Positions 22,236 to 33,900 of a stretch of 64,000 nucleotides of DNA are shown piece by piece (positions within the stretch are counted from its first letter, which is position 1; every line of letters begins with the position of its first letter). Under the pieces are notes generated by a model. That model was not told where the DNA came from, did no database searches, and saw only the letters and a list, made by a program, of their open reading frames with translations. The position numbers and the translations under genes were made by a program. The stretch comes from Serripes groenlandicus (taxonomy: Eukaryota; Mollusca; Bivalvia; Cardiida; Cardiidae). The DNA lies in contig JASEVX010000352.1 of NCBI GenBank assembly GCA_031761405.1, positions 107,214-171,213 of the forward strand. The letters run 5' to 3'.

Positions 22236-22748
22236 AACAAACCTCAAGAAAGTCCTATTTAGTGTGCCACAGCTCACACACAATAGGATCTAAATCATCA
22301 TATCTCTTCTCTGGGTGCAACTGACAAGCTCCTCAAACTCTTGGCCTCTTAAAGTCTAACCCTGGTCAGTTGGTCACCCAACAGTCACACCATACTTTCT
22401 GATGACATCAGAATTTCCTGAAATTGAATGAACAAGGCTGCACAATGTACCACTGAACTACTGATAAATTATTGTTAACACCTGGGCTGATATGCACTTC
22501 AGAAATCTTACACACATACAGGATTAAGCCACTATGAAGTGGTATTCAGACAATCAACTAACAGAAACCTGAATAAGATGTGTAGCCTGAAGCCCTACTA
22601 TAAAAGCTAAATGTACTTTTACATTTATGACAATTTTCATAATGTCTTGATATATGACACAATGAAAATACAACAAGGACCATTCCATTGTACATTGTAG
22701 CAGCGCCATATATGAATTTTAATTATGTGTTAATCGATTTCTCATATT

Positions 22749-23390
22749 AACAAGAGTTGTCGGAGGACAATATAGCTCGCCTATCAGGGCCTACTTCAGA
22801 ACAGTTATAGCATTGGTAAAAGTCTATAACTATAACCCATCATTCCAAGTCTTGCACACAAAGGTTTGACTAAAAGGGGGCACAATTCAGGGCCATATAA
22901 TGACCCTATATGAGTGTGTAAAGTTTCAAAGCAACAGCTTACACAGTGTCTGAGAAAAGGACTTGCTCGCAAAGGTTTGACCAAAATTCTAAGTCCATAA
23001 AAGGGCACAATTTAGTAAAAATCCATGCCAGAGTTATGGGACTTGACATACAGGCTCATATAATGACCCTGATTAAGTGTGAAGTTTCAAAGCAACAGCA
23101 TACACAGTGTCTAAGAAAAGGCCTTGCACGCAAAGGTTTGAACAAAATTCTAAGTCCAAAAAGGGACACAATTCAGTCAAAATCCATTCCTGAGTTAAGG
23201 GAATTGACATACAAGGTCATCTAATGACCCTGAATAAGTGTGTGAAGTTTCAAAGCAACAGCATACACAGTGTCTGAGAAAAGGCCCTTCACACAAAGGT
23301 TTGACCAAGCTTGCAACGTGTACGCCAATAATGCCAACACGGACGCAGGGGTGATTACATAAGCTCCCTATTTCTTCAAATAGGCGAGCT
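22749..23390 (-). mobile_element. Family H Helentron-like element (H1)
   Basis: The head agctcgcctatttgaagaaa is read down from 23390, then agggagcttatgtaatcacc. Units are about 155 bp (gcgtgcaaggccttttctca, cagacactgtgtatgctgtt, aactcaggaatggattttga). The tail complement aacaagagttgtcggaggac with the hairpin TTGTC/GACAA and inverted motif gctcgcctat is at 22749-22785. It is nearly identical in plan to H2 at 61198. Confidence 0.75.
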
Positions 23391-23939
23391 AAAAAGGTAA
23401 ATACAAAAATCATAAGTAAAGAAATTTTACCAAATGCTCTTCTGTACAAGCTGATCAATTGCTCTTCATAGCTGCCCATAATGGCCATACAGTCCTCATG
23501 CTTGGATTCATTCTTCATTATGATCGACAAAGGGAAAACGTAAGACTTGCTGGACATTTTCTGGCTGTACTCATGAGAAATATGGCGTGGCACTAGGCTT
23601 ATACATGGACGGAAAGCAGGTAGGCTGCACAGGACTCTAACAAGAAGAATGCTGTATGCGTCCATAAACCTTGCTCTCTCCAGATCCGTCATCAAGATAT
23701 CCTCACTATGCAACTGTTTGGTGTCAACATTGCAAACATTGTTGCTCATATCGACACTAGCCACCCTGCTGAATATGATATTGCTAGTGAAGAGATGCAA
23801 GTCTCTGTGACTTTTATCTTTGCTTAGGTGAGAGGTCTTCACATATATATCCAAGTTGTCACCTGCAACAATAATATGCATTGATTGTGATGGATACAGT
23901 CAGTTTCTCTCTTTCTGATGCATCAGTTACCAAAGTTCT

Positions 23940-24055
23940 AAACCATTTACCACATATAGACACTTTTTGATGCCTCTGCAGCAGACAGCTTTTGAAAACA
24001 TTGTGACAAAAGTAGAAATTGCTGAATTTTTTAAAAACTTTATTCAATAACTGTT
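23940..24055. mobile_element. Family C MITE, half copy (C5)
   Basis: accacatatagacacttttt, gcctctgcagcagacagctt and gaaaacattgtgacaaaagt form the left half only. Confidence 0.5.
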
Positions 24056-24060
24056 CTTTA

Positions 24061-24277
24061 TCCCTTTCCCACATACAACAAATCTGCAGCAGACGACTTT
24101 GAAACATAGTGAGAAACCCCTGAACAATCTCAATAAAAGATAATGTTAAATAAAGTTTGAAACATTGTGGCCAAAGGAGAAATTGATCAGCATGAGCAAT
24201 TTCACCTTTGGCTACTATGTTTTCAAAAGTCGTCTGCTGCTATTGTGTCAAAATGCCTCTGCAGATGGAAAAGGGTT
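24061..24277 (+). mobile_element. Family C MITE (C6)
   Basis: tccctttcccacatacaac, ctgcagcagacgactttga, then gagaaattgatcagcatgag with its complement, ttttcaaaagtcgtctgctg and gatggaaaagggttc. TTAA ends have decayed. Confidence 0.6.
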
Positions 24278-25010
24278 CAGGAGAGTTTCCATGGTTTTAC
24301 TAATTGTTATCAAAGTCATGCTGCAGATTTGCTGCTTGTGCAAAGGGTTATTTAAAATTAAATCAAATATTTGAAAAACTTTAAAAAAAGAATTTAATTT
24401 AAGGTACATTCCTGTGGTATTATTTCGAAATTGGTCCATTTGCTTACTTAGCGGAAGTTGTTTGCAGGAATATGTGAACTAACAGACGCTGCCACCAAAA
24501 GTGAGTGAAATTATTCCATAACTTGAAATTTTAAAGTAACAAATCTTACCAGTCACTTTGATTAAGGGGTTTTGCTTCAGTCTCTCAACAATCGAATTCT
24601 CGACACTTTTTGAATACTTTCCTGAAGAGTCACTCTAGTGGTCCATGACAGAGTTAGGCCAAGTTGATTGAACCTTGTTTGAGCCTAAAATAAGGAAGAT
24701 CAGGAATAAAAAGGATTATAAGAACAAGACAGTCATGATGGACTTATATGGCTCACCAGACCTCAATTGAACTTGATGAAAAGGTCATCACAAAGGTCAC
24801 AGTCACCATAATCTATGATTTTTGTTTACCAGTATATGAAGATTTGTTATACAATGTAGTTAAATTTCATCAACTAAGTGGTTCTCGATCATTACTTGAT
24901 AATCAGGCATTTATTGTATATATTAATTTTATTTCTTTTTTGAGCTTATGTTCACAGCAAAGTGACTGAATCAGAATCTCAGAAGGCCTTTGTTCATGTT
25001 GTCAGACAGG
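24278..25010. other. Mostly unrecognised; M-like fragment
   Basis: At 24360-24500 the phrases ggtacattcctgtggtatta and gaaattggtccatttgctta look like the head-proximal part of family M read inverted. The rest, including a 73-residue frame at 24748-24969, has no motif I can support. Confidence 0.35.
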
Positions 25011-26145
25011 TTAACCCTTTCTCTCATACAACAATTCTGCAGCAGACGACTTTGAACATATTGTTGCGCGCTAGTGATTATACTCAAACTTGGACTCCCA
25101 AGTTGCAATGACTCTTGTTTAAGAGAAGGATAAATGGACTCCGGATCAGTATCGAAGTGAAAGAACAATGGACTCAGCTTTATATAATTATAATGAATCT
25201 TTATTCTTCGCATAAGGTTTCAGGTATTAATTATGATAGTTGTACTTTAAGAGCCAGTAATGTTCATACCTCTCAAATCAAGCCAAAGTTGATACGATAT
25301 TCAGGGTAAATTCAGTGTAGATTCGAAGTGGAAACCAGAATATGGAGACCAGGAACGCTTTAAGGTCAGCGTTTATATACTGGCAATAGCCCACAGAATT
25401 CGTGTGCTACCACACTCCATTTCTGTGGTCCACTTGCCCACAGACTGACAGAGTACAGTATCACGCACACATCGCCAATGTGTGGGCAAAGTTCTAAGAA
25501 ATAGCCATTACTGCATACAAACATGGAAATATAGGAATTGATGTATGACCTGGCTTCTAAGTTACGTTACTAAACAATTCACAATATAAAATACTGGTAT
25601 ATAGCCTAAATGATATAAACTAACTTTTGACAGCTCTTTGTTTACATCAAATACATGTGGTGGAGAAGAAAACAGACAACCAATCACGTTCACTTATTCT
25701 AAGGTTGCTTAGCAATTCTCCCACAATGCATTGCAATCGACTTCCCCCAAAATGGCAATCTCAGTAGTAAAGTTTACACATGACAATTTATTTAAACACA
25801 AATGTAGAATCAACACTAATGATTAGAATAGCAGGAGTGCAGGAATCAATCAGATAACAACTTTACTTAGTAGGTAAGTACTAAATTTTACCTGACACGA
25901 AGGAACAGTGGAATAATCAGGGTTGAAAGATAGAAAGTTGATCTCCCGTAACCGATTCACTACAATATTTTGTCAAAAATTTGAAAATCTCTATAATTCA
26001 ATGGTTACCTATGACTAAAAGTGGAAAACATTGTGGCAAACGGACAAATTACTTGTTTGAGCAATTTCTTCTTTTGTCACTATGTTTTTAAAAAGCTGTC
26101 TGCTGCAGAGGCGTAAGAATGCGTCTAAATGAGGGAAAGGGTTAA
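25011..26145 (+). mobile_element. Family C MITE split by a 0.9-kb insertion (C7)
   Basis: TTAA at 25011-25014 and 26142-26145. The left part runs ccctttctctcatacaac to gactttgaacatatt (25062). The right part resumes at about 25966 (attttgtcaaaaatttgaaa) and ends tgagggaaagggttaa. The insertion interval is given separately. Confidence 0.7.
25063..25966. mobile_element. Unclassified insertion within MITE C7
   Basis: About 900 bp with ATATT on both sides of the junctions (a possible short target duplication). The ends read gttgcgcgctagtgattat and, inverted, tgtagtgaatcggttacggg; they share only a weak tagtga. No coding frame was recognised. A cacagaattcgtgtgctacc region at 25390-25480 is mildly self-complementary (ccacagaa/ttctgtgg). 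Confidence 0.4.
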
Positions 26146-26952
26146 TTAAAGGTCGCAATGCGGGAACTGGGGCCATTGCAAACATCACAGCCATTCGGGT
26201 ATCACTAAACAGAGTCTGGTAGAGTCCGGTAGAGTCAGGTAGAGTCTGGTCGTCAAATATCCCATTATATCACTGTTTTGTTGTGTTTTTGTATTGAAAT
26301 GAATAAAATAAAGTGCTATTGTATCATATAATAAAAAAATAAAAGGTATTTGCCTATTTTAGTTCATTTTCGAGTGAATATAGAAATATTATATGCGTGA
26401 ACACGGACACTGGTAGAGTCTGGTCATTATTAAGCAATACATACAAAGTTTTATACGATTTTTAAGTTATAAAAAGTTTAATTTGATTTATATGTGTCAT
26501 ATTATATATTTATTTATTATATTATTTCAGCTGATAATCGGGAAAATAGTGGAAGATTGAGGATTTTTAACGATAACATTGTGTTTCGTAATTCAAAATG
26601 GCTGACGTGAAATTTCTGTTTATAATGCGGCCCTATCGTACATCCTGTACGAGTAATACACTAAATTCTCTCTCTATTATGGGCCAACTAATTGATTAGG
26701 TGTGATCAACAGATTAGTGTTATAATTATTAAATAATTAAAGATTTTAAATGTATGAAAACTACTAGATTGGAATAAGTTTATGTTTTATATGTCATAAA
26801 CATTAATTAAACCAAATGATTAGAGAGCTATATACTAACTTTAAAGTAATTCATATGAAATTGGAGGATAAATTGAGTGACATTGACCAGAGTAAATTAA
26901 TATTTTTTAAAAGTTTTCGACTTGTAAAGCCATTGACATATGTTTCCCATAA

Positions 26953-27438
26953 GCCACAAGAGTTCTTTGCGCGAAACATTTGAAAGATAATGCGGTAAAT
27001 TTACTCAGTAAGTGTCTTCCTCAACCTGAGGTTAACCGCATTATTTGTAAACTCTTCGGTCCTAATGGTATCTTAAGTGCTGAAACTGCAACCTCATTCA
27101 CAGAAATGGACCAAGAAATATCCAATACACATCCATATTTGACATATTTACAAGGGATACTTACCAATTTGGAGAAGCATATGTTTCTCCCCAAACTCAA
27201 ACATTCTTGGCTACCACAACAATGGTTTAATAATGCAAATGAGTCGTACAACCATGTTATCAAAAGGACGACAAACTGGGTAGTCCAGAAATTGCCCGAC
27301 ATGATAGAAAAGTTCCGAAAACTTGAACAGTGTCGAACTCTTGATGTGAGAGGCGCAATGCACGACTCGGGTAAATATTGTTTGGCGACACAAGCGTCGG
27401 TGCTACACGTTTCTCATGCTACATATGGACATAGTTAA
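26953..27438 (+). pseudogene. MULE transposase C-terminal fragment
   Basis: The reading frame opens after a TAA at 26950 (an exon boundary is possible). It reads ATRVLCAKHLKDNAVNLLSK (the C..H.K.N element after the DDE core), then FLPKLKHSWLPQQWFNNANE, SYNHVIKRTTNWVVQKLPDM and ends HVSHATYGHS. NN.NES.NHV.K is typical of invertebrate MULE transposases. The N-terminal catalytic Asp motifs are missing from the element, so this copy is not autonomous. It lies centrally between the two long TIRs. Confidence 0.6.
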
Positions 27439-28620
27439 GTCCTGACCAGAGATCAAGGCGATTTATGAAATTATTGAACTTTAAGTCGCATCACATTTCA
27501 AACATCACATCAACAGATAAGCAACTAACATTACCCTCCATTACGAGAATTGAACGAAAACTCGGCACTCGCAAACGCCTGAAAAATTGCAAAACATACA
27601 CAATTGAAAATTAAAAAAAACACAGATTATATTGAAACACATTCATGTTAAAAGGACTGCATATTTTAGTTGCAAACCAACAACAATATATTTTTTATCA
27701 ATCATTCGCTAATACCTGTATGTCAGTTGTACATTCAACATTTTCAACCATAATTCCTCTATATCCGTCTAAAATGTTAACGCTAGGACCAGGTTTAAAT
27801 TTGAGTACTGGTTATGTCACCAGGAAGCAGACATAAAGAAGCGGAAAATATAAACCAAAAACAAAAAATAAAAATCCCAAAAAATGGAGCTCTGTGTAGG
27901 GTCTTTTTTGTTAACCTAAAATGAGATCACGTCACTAATTAGAAACGATTGAATCAAACACACATACATCTTGAGGATACAAAAGAAACCGGCATACATC
28001 TGTTCGAGATTCGGGTTGAGGCAAATGTGTTAAGGGACAATTCCTGGTTTGTCCTTTGCGTATCACTCGATTTAATAGCGAGCTGGCAGGGGAAGGGCTC
28101 TATATTGACTTATGAGTTTCGTGGGTAATGTTGCCTTGACCCCGGGTTCACATGTTGCCAATGTCTGCATGCTAAACACCCTAAGCAAGCACGCTCAACA
28201 GTGGTGCAGACACGGCCGGTAGCTGGGTGCTGCTGCTCGGCCATGCTTTTGATCTTTATCAAATGAATGTACATAGAACCAAAAATCATAGAATAAAAAA
28301 TTAAAAAAATGGAGCTCTGTGTAGGGTCATTTACGGCCCGGGTCCTCGTCAGGCGCACGGGCTCTATTTTGGTAACCTAAAATGGAAAACATAGGAAAAA
28401 AATCCAAAAATGATATAATATAGATCCAAACATTAAATTTTGGACCATGAAAGAGTTCCTCCACGTGTTGTGGCCTGAATAAAATATTTCGCAAAATGCA
28501 TTTTATGAACTATATCAGGATATATATTTATTTTTCAAGTTAAAGTATTTTTGCATATTTAAAAAAAAAAAATGCAAATATGGTTTAGTTTGATTCTATT
28601 TTTTGCGGAATGTAGTCTTT
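27439..28620. other. MULE interior with a duplicated block
   Basis: atggagctctgtgtagggtc occurs at about 27883 and again at about 28309, each followed by taacctaaaatg within about 60 bp. The 0.42-kb between them may be an insertion with its duplicated flank. No gene recognised. Confidence 0.4.
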
Positions 28621-29317
28621 AATTTCATATGGATTACATTGTACTTTTAAGTAAGTATATAGCTCTCTAAGTATTTGGTTTAATTAACGTTAATGACATA
28701 TAACGACATAAAATTATTCGAATCTAGTAGTTTTCATACATTTAAAATCTTGGCATTGTTAAAATATAATTATAACTATAATCTGTTGATCACACCTAAT
28801 CAATTAGTTGACGCATAATAGAGAGAGAATTTAGTGTATTACTCGTTCAGGATGTGCGATATTGCCGCAATATAAACAGAAATTTCACATCAGCCATTTT
28901 GATTTACGAAACACATTGTTATCGTTAAAAATCCTCAATCTTCCACTATTTTCCCGATTATCAGCTGAAATAATATAATAAATAAATATATAATATGACA
29001 CATATAAATCAAATTAAACTTTTTATAACTTAAAAATCGTATAAAACTTTGTATTTATTGCTTAATAATGACCAGACTCTACCAGTGTCCGTGTTCACGC
29101 ATATAATATTTCTATATTCACTCGAAAATGAGCTAAAATAGGCAAATACCATTTATATTTTTATTTATATGATACAAAAGCACTTTATTTTATTCATTTC
29201 AATACAAAAACACAACAAAACAGTGATATAATGGGATATTTGACGACCAGACTCTACCGGACTCTACCAGACTCTACCAGACTCTGTTTAGTGACACCGC
29301 ATTTACCGCAGCCATTC

Positions 29318-30982
29318 TATAGCAAAAAATATTTTATAAAAACAAATGTAACTTCTATTTATCTTTACCTGATGTGCTTCTTGCAAAACCTTCAATTTTC
29401 TGCTTGTTGATGAATATACCGAGCAACACTAATAATTATCAAATTAAATAAGGATTTTCTGAAATAAAATAGGCAAAAAACCCATTTTCTACTATTGCAA
29501 TGAGACAATTGGTCTTATGAATCACCAAATGCACAGCACCTAGCATGAAAGGTGACTTCAGTGCAATCACCTGACAAGTGAATTTCTAGTAAACATAATT
29601 ATAAATTCATATCTCTATATGTGTCAAAATTACTGACTTTGCAACATATATGCAATATTCATCTTTAGTTCATTCCTGTTACAAATATTAATAGACCAAA
29701 CAGTGAACATCTGCGCAAATATATCTTTCAATAACGATGCACAAAAAGACTTGCTCACGATTAATCAGTGTATTTCATAAGATCTCTTTCTTTCTAACAT
29801 TGACTTCCGACTGAGTGAGGGTATACAAACGGAAAAAACTGAAAAACTGAAACATCAAGAAAACTAAACTTTTCAAAATCTGAAACTAAAACAAATGGAA
29901 ATAGTTAACTGTATTAAAATGCACATGTGCCAGAACCTTTTTTATACCAAACAACAATTGAACATTTTGAGTTAGTTGTTTAAATGACAATATCAAAACG
30001 ATATTTTGTTATGTACTATAAAACCTATATTTTGTCAATTTCCTTCAGTATTTAAATTAAAACCAATTTCAAGTTAGAAATAATCTGTCTGAGTGACAGC
30101 TAAAACAATGTGACATTATTTGTCACTTAACTGACCAGTAACAAACTATGTATTCTTTGTGAACAAGGAATGAGTTAGGTCCTGGCAAATGTGCTTGAAA
30201 AAAATAATGACAACACCTTTAAAAGTTACAATAATACATATAATTGTTAAAATGTTATAAGATTAAGAAAAATCTCTATCAATAATAAGTACACTATAGG
30301 CAGAAGCAAGCACAGGGATGATAGACTCTGTCACCTTCCCATTTACAGGCACTGCTATGCAAAGCATCACCTTCAGAAGAAAAGGGACCCTACAATATGT
30401 GACGCGCCATGAGATTTTTGGGCCAAATGAGGCACGTCGTATTCCTTAATAAACGTCATTAAACAACGTCGTTTATTTTTTCAATTTTGATGAGTTATTT
30501 CTACCTTAATTTGGTGCAGGGTGAGTGTATACACAGTGTTTGGTGTAATACACGAGTTGGCAGCAAAGAAAACTTACCAAATGATCAAGAAATAAACTCT
30601 TAAACCCTTGTTTACCCCATTTTGAAATTATTTCCCTTGAATATTCTTACTTCCCTTATCGACCTTCACCTCCACAACCTGTTGTTATTAAATTTTCTAC
30701 ACGGGTAGCGATTTGTTTTTTGTGTGGTATCGCGATGAAGACTGAACAGATTGTAGAAAGGATTATGTGAAGGTACGTTGCATTTTATTATATCAATACA
30801 TCTTGGTTTATATGGATGAAATTCCCCCAATTAATATTCGATTTAATTAGAAAAGAAAATTGCACTGATGTGACCCGGAAGTGAAACAAATGTCAGTTGT
30901 TTGTTTATTTCGTCTGTCTATCTCAAGTAAAGTTTAATAGATAGTTTTAAAATACTCATTTCACTCATGAATTCTGTTGAAA
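29318..30982. other. Upstream region of the six-exon gene
   Basis: AT-rich. No repeat ends were recognised. At about 30773 there is a strong donor-like gtgaag|gtacgt after a short stretch with an 11-codon frame, which may be a 5' untranslated exon. No TATA box or other promoter element can be argued from sequence alone. Confidence 0.3.
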
Positions 30983-33900
30983 ATGGGAGATAGTCAGCAG
31001 TCTACTGCAAGTACAATTCCCTATGAATTAATTTCGAACTACGACCCGGATTTTATTGATGAACTTGAAAATGTAAATTTGTTGTATTTTGGACACGAAG
31101 AGATAGTGGATGAAAATAGAGAAAGCGATAGCAGTAGTTATTCAGACTCAGATTCAGATAGTGATACTTTGTCAAATGATTTTTGTGACATTCTTCCTGC
31201 CCATGCTTCAGAAGAGTCTAAGCAAAAACATTTTCAAAAAAATGGCTGTGGCTGTGTTCGCCTTTATGGTAAACCATGTAGTCAAGTTTTAAGTTGGGAG
31301 GAACTTAAAGACTACAGACTCAGTTGTCTTGAAAGAACAAAATCTGAGGTTGATTTTATGGTTAAGGTGCAGCTTTTCCATCATAGACAAAACAGTGAAC
31401 TTACAGATTCCTGCAAACATAAAGCTAAAGAAAGAGAGAGGGTCAGGCAAAATTATTTTTTTGGAGGAAAAAAAGTGTGTAGAGAAGTGTTTGTATTTGC
31501 TCATGGTCTTAATAGGAAAACTGTTGATGCAATTGCCAAGTCCATTGATCAAAATGGTTTAGAGCCCCGTATTCATGGAAATACAAACAGAGTTCCTAAA
31601 CATGCCCTTACATTGTCAGATGTAAACAAAATTAAACTTTTCCTGACAACTTATGCCAGTAATAATGGACTTCCATTACCAGGTAGACTGCCCAAATTTA
31701 GAAACGAAAAATACATACTCCTCCCATCAGACAAAAATAAAGCTGATATACACTCATTGTATTGTGAATCTGCTGACAGCCTTGATTACAGGAAAGTTTC
31801 TTTGTCAGAATTCAAAAAAATTTGGCTGGAGCAGTGCCCTTACCTGTTAGTTATGAAACCAGCAACAGACCTTTGTGTTAAATGTCAAAAACATGTGCAT
31901 GAAATCTCTCATTGTGGTAATTTGACGGAGGAAGAAAAGGCTGAAAAGCTAGAAAAGTACCAAAAACACTTAGATCATGTTAAATGTCAAAGAGACCACT
32001 ACAGGGAGCAATGTTTAACAACAAAACAAGTATTTGATGAACTTCCAGCACAGGAAAAAATCAGAGGTACAGTTATTTATACAGGTTGAGACTTAGTGTT
32101 ATAATATAACATATATATATATATATATACGTTTATTCAATTTATTCTGTACCTGTGTTGGGGAGGTGAACATGGGTAGATATGCTACAATGTAATACAC
32201 ACATATGAATATACCAGTTAACAGTATACATGCATAACCAACATTTTAACGCACATGGCATGTAACAGTATAACTGTTAACAGGTCAGAAACGTACTGTT
32301 AGCATGAGACAGTAAGAAATTACCAATGATGAGTATATGAGAATTTAACATTACAAAGACACATGAGGTATACTAATACATGTATAACATATATATATAA
32401 GATTTATGTGCTGTAAAAACATTTGTGCTTTTTCAACTGTTTAACAACATATATACAAATATATCAGATATGACATGTTAATGAACATGCATATTAATGA
32501 AACAGACATGATGTAAACAAAATTATTTGCTATATTTCTAAAATATATTTGATGTTTCCATTCAGATGATTGTCTGACAAATCATCATATCATATATATA
32601 TTGATAACTGTGGGGTTATATTTTCAGGTCAAAGTCCATCTGTAAATGAAGTTGATTTGCATTACAGCTTTGACTATGCCCAGCAGGTGTTTTATCCAAA
32701 CTATGCGCAACAAGTAGGTCCCCTGTATTTCAAGACACCACGGAAGTGCCAGTGCTTTGGAGTTTGCTCTGAGTCATCAGGTAACTGAACACAATTTATA
32801 TAAATTAACCCTTTTCCACATACAACATTTCTGCTGCAAACGACTTTGAAAACATCTTGAAAAAACTATGGAAAATCTCTGAAAATAAAAGTACATAATT
32901 GAATAGAGTTGAAGCGTTTTGAGCAATTTTTCTTTTGTCACCATGTTTTCCAAAAACAGTTTGCTGTACCAGGGTTGGCAAAGAATTGACCGCCCGGGAA
33001 AACCCAGGTGGGAAAACCGGGGTTTTCCCGGGCTGGACTTTACTCTTATTACCCACTTAAATTGGGCAATAGTGGGCAATATGATTTTTTGATCATGAAT
33101 GTGAATGTATATGGAACTTTCTACATTTATTTACAACTACAACTACAAACTAAACAGTCTAAACACAAAACATGTATGTATATATTGAAAATCACAGTTT
33201 GTCAGTGTCATTAGTCCATGCAGATCACCACTCTAGCTCTTCTTTCCCTCTTAGCATTCGATAGCAAAAAACTAGTTTTGCACATTTTTGTAAACCAAGT
33301 CTGTTTCTTAACTTTGTTTGAATGGAACCAAAGTTTGAAAAAATTCGTTCTATGGCAGCTGAACTGGCTGGCATGCTCAAAAGTTTACGGGCTAGCTGGC
33401 AGAGTAATGGATCCACTGCATTTGAACGTTCGACGCTCATCCACCAAACAACTGATGATACATTTTTGATAGTATTTTCATTTGACAAATTTGACTTATT
33501 GCACATGAATTTTAATAAGCATGTCACCAGCTCTGGTTGCTGTTCTTGGAGTAGATCTTGTGCACTTGAAATCTGCTCTGGATTAAGGTTGGTCCCCCTG
33601 TACATTGGGTGTAAAATGTTAGCCAAAAAGTGGCTGGGGGTCATGGCCTGCTTAAAACGTTTCCCCATGACATTCATATAAGGGGTAAGTTCCTCGGTTT
33701 GAAGTAATTTTACCCAGACTTCACAAGCATCTGCAATGGTAGAATAATCTGATTGTAGTCTGTCTAAAGCCTTTGAGACTGGACCAAGTTGCTTCTGGAG
33801 GTGTTTGGCTTCATTCACCAATCCAATATTGTGTATCAAATTTCTAATACGTGGTTCAATGGCATCTTCATCTTGAGCTGTTATTAACAACATGAAGGGT

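Larger units (their letters stand above)
20698..23862 (-). pseudogene. DUF6589-type multicopy gene, decayed
   Basis: Exon A (23862-23431; acceptor ttgttgcag, donor ttg|gtaaaa) reads GDNLDIYVKTSHLSKDKSHR and EDILMTDLERARFMDAYSIL, ending IMGSYEEQLISLYRRAF. A middle exon (about 22440-22243) shows GDQLTRVRL, a TAA, then EAKSLRSL and, after a shift, DLDPIVCELWHTK with a TAG. The last exon region (21810-20698) reads QPWCSPGTLNHFKTILHRTD and MVGECMVAEQFLKK. After a shift in a T-run near 21250 it continues VLEGSYVNIKGEIGQNVE, DLTQEHSVCNQKAIIKSLG and ends DDSESDDDF. I recognise the pattern as the DUF6589 family, abundant in molluscs and cnidarians and thought to be transposon-related. Function unknown. 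The N-terminal exons are not seen. SINE3 and H1 lie in the introns. Confidence 0.6.
26188..29317. mobile_element. MULE DNA transposon with long TIRs and 9-bp duplication
   Basis: cagccattc at 26188-26196 and 29309-29317 is a perfect 9-bp target duplication. The inverted repeats span about 26197-26862 and 28621-29308, roughly 0.67 kb each, with long runs of identity (for example ctgataatcgggaaaatag and its complement). Element length is 3,112 bp. The outermost part carries four tandem decamers of the form agagtctggt. The left tip lacks about 11 bases present at the right tip. TIR length and a 9-bp TSD fit Mutator-like elements, and the internal frame agrees. Confidence 0.8.

Noticed and set aside
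23195..23420. The C-terminal 75 residues of the long minus frame ending at 23195
   Set aside because: A donor at 23430 ends the exon; what follows is intron and translated H1 repeat.
33322..33681. 119-residue plus frame
   Set aside because: It is the antisense of the hAT transposase.
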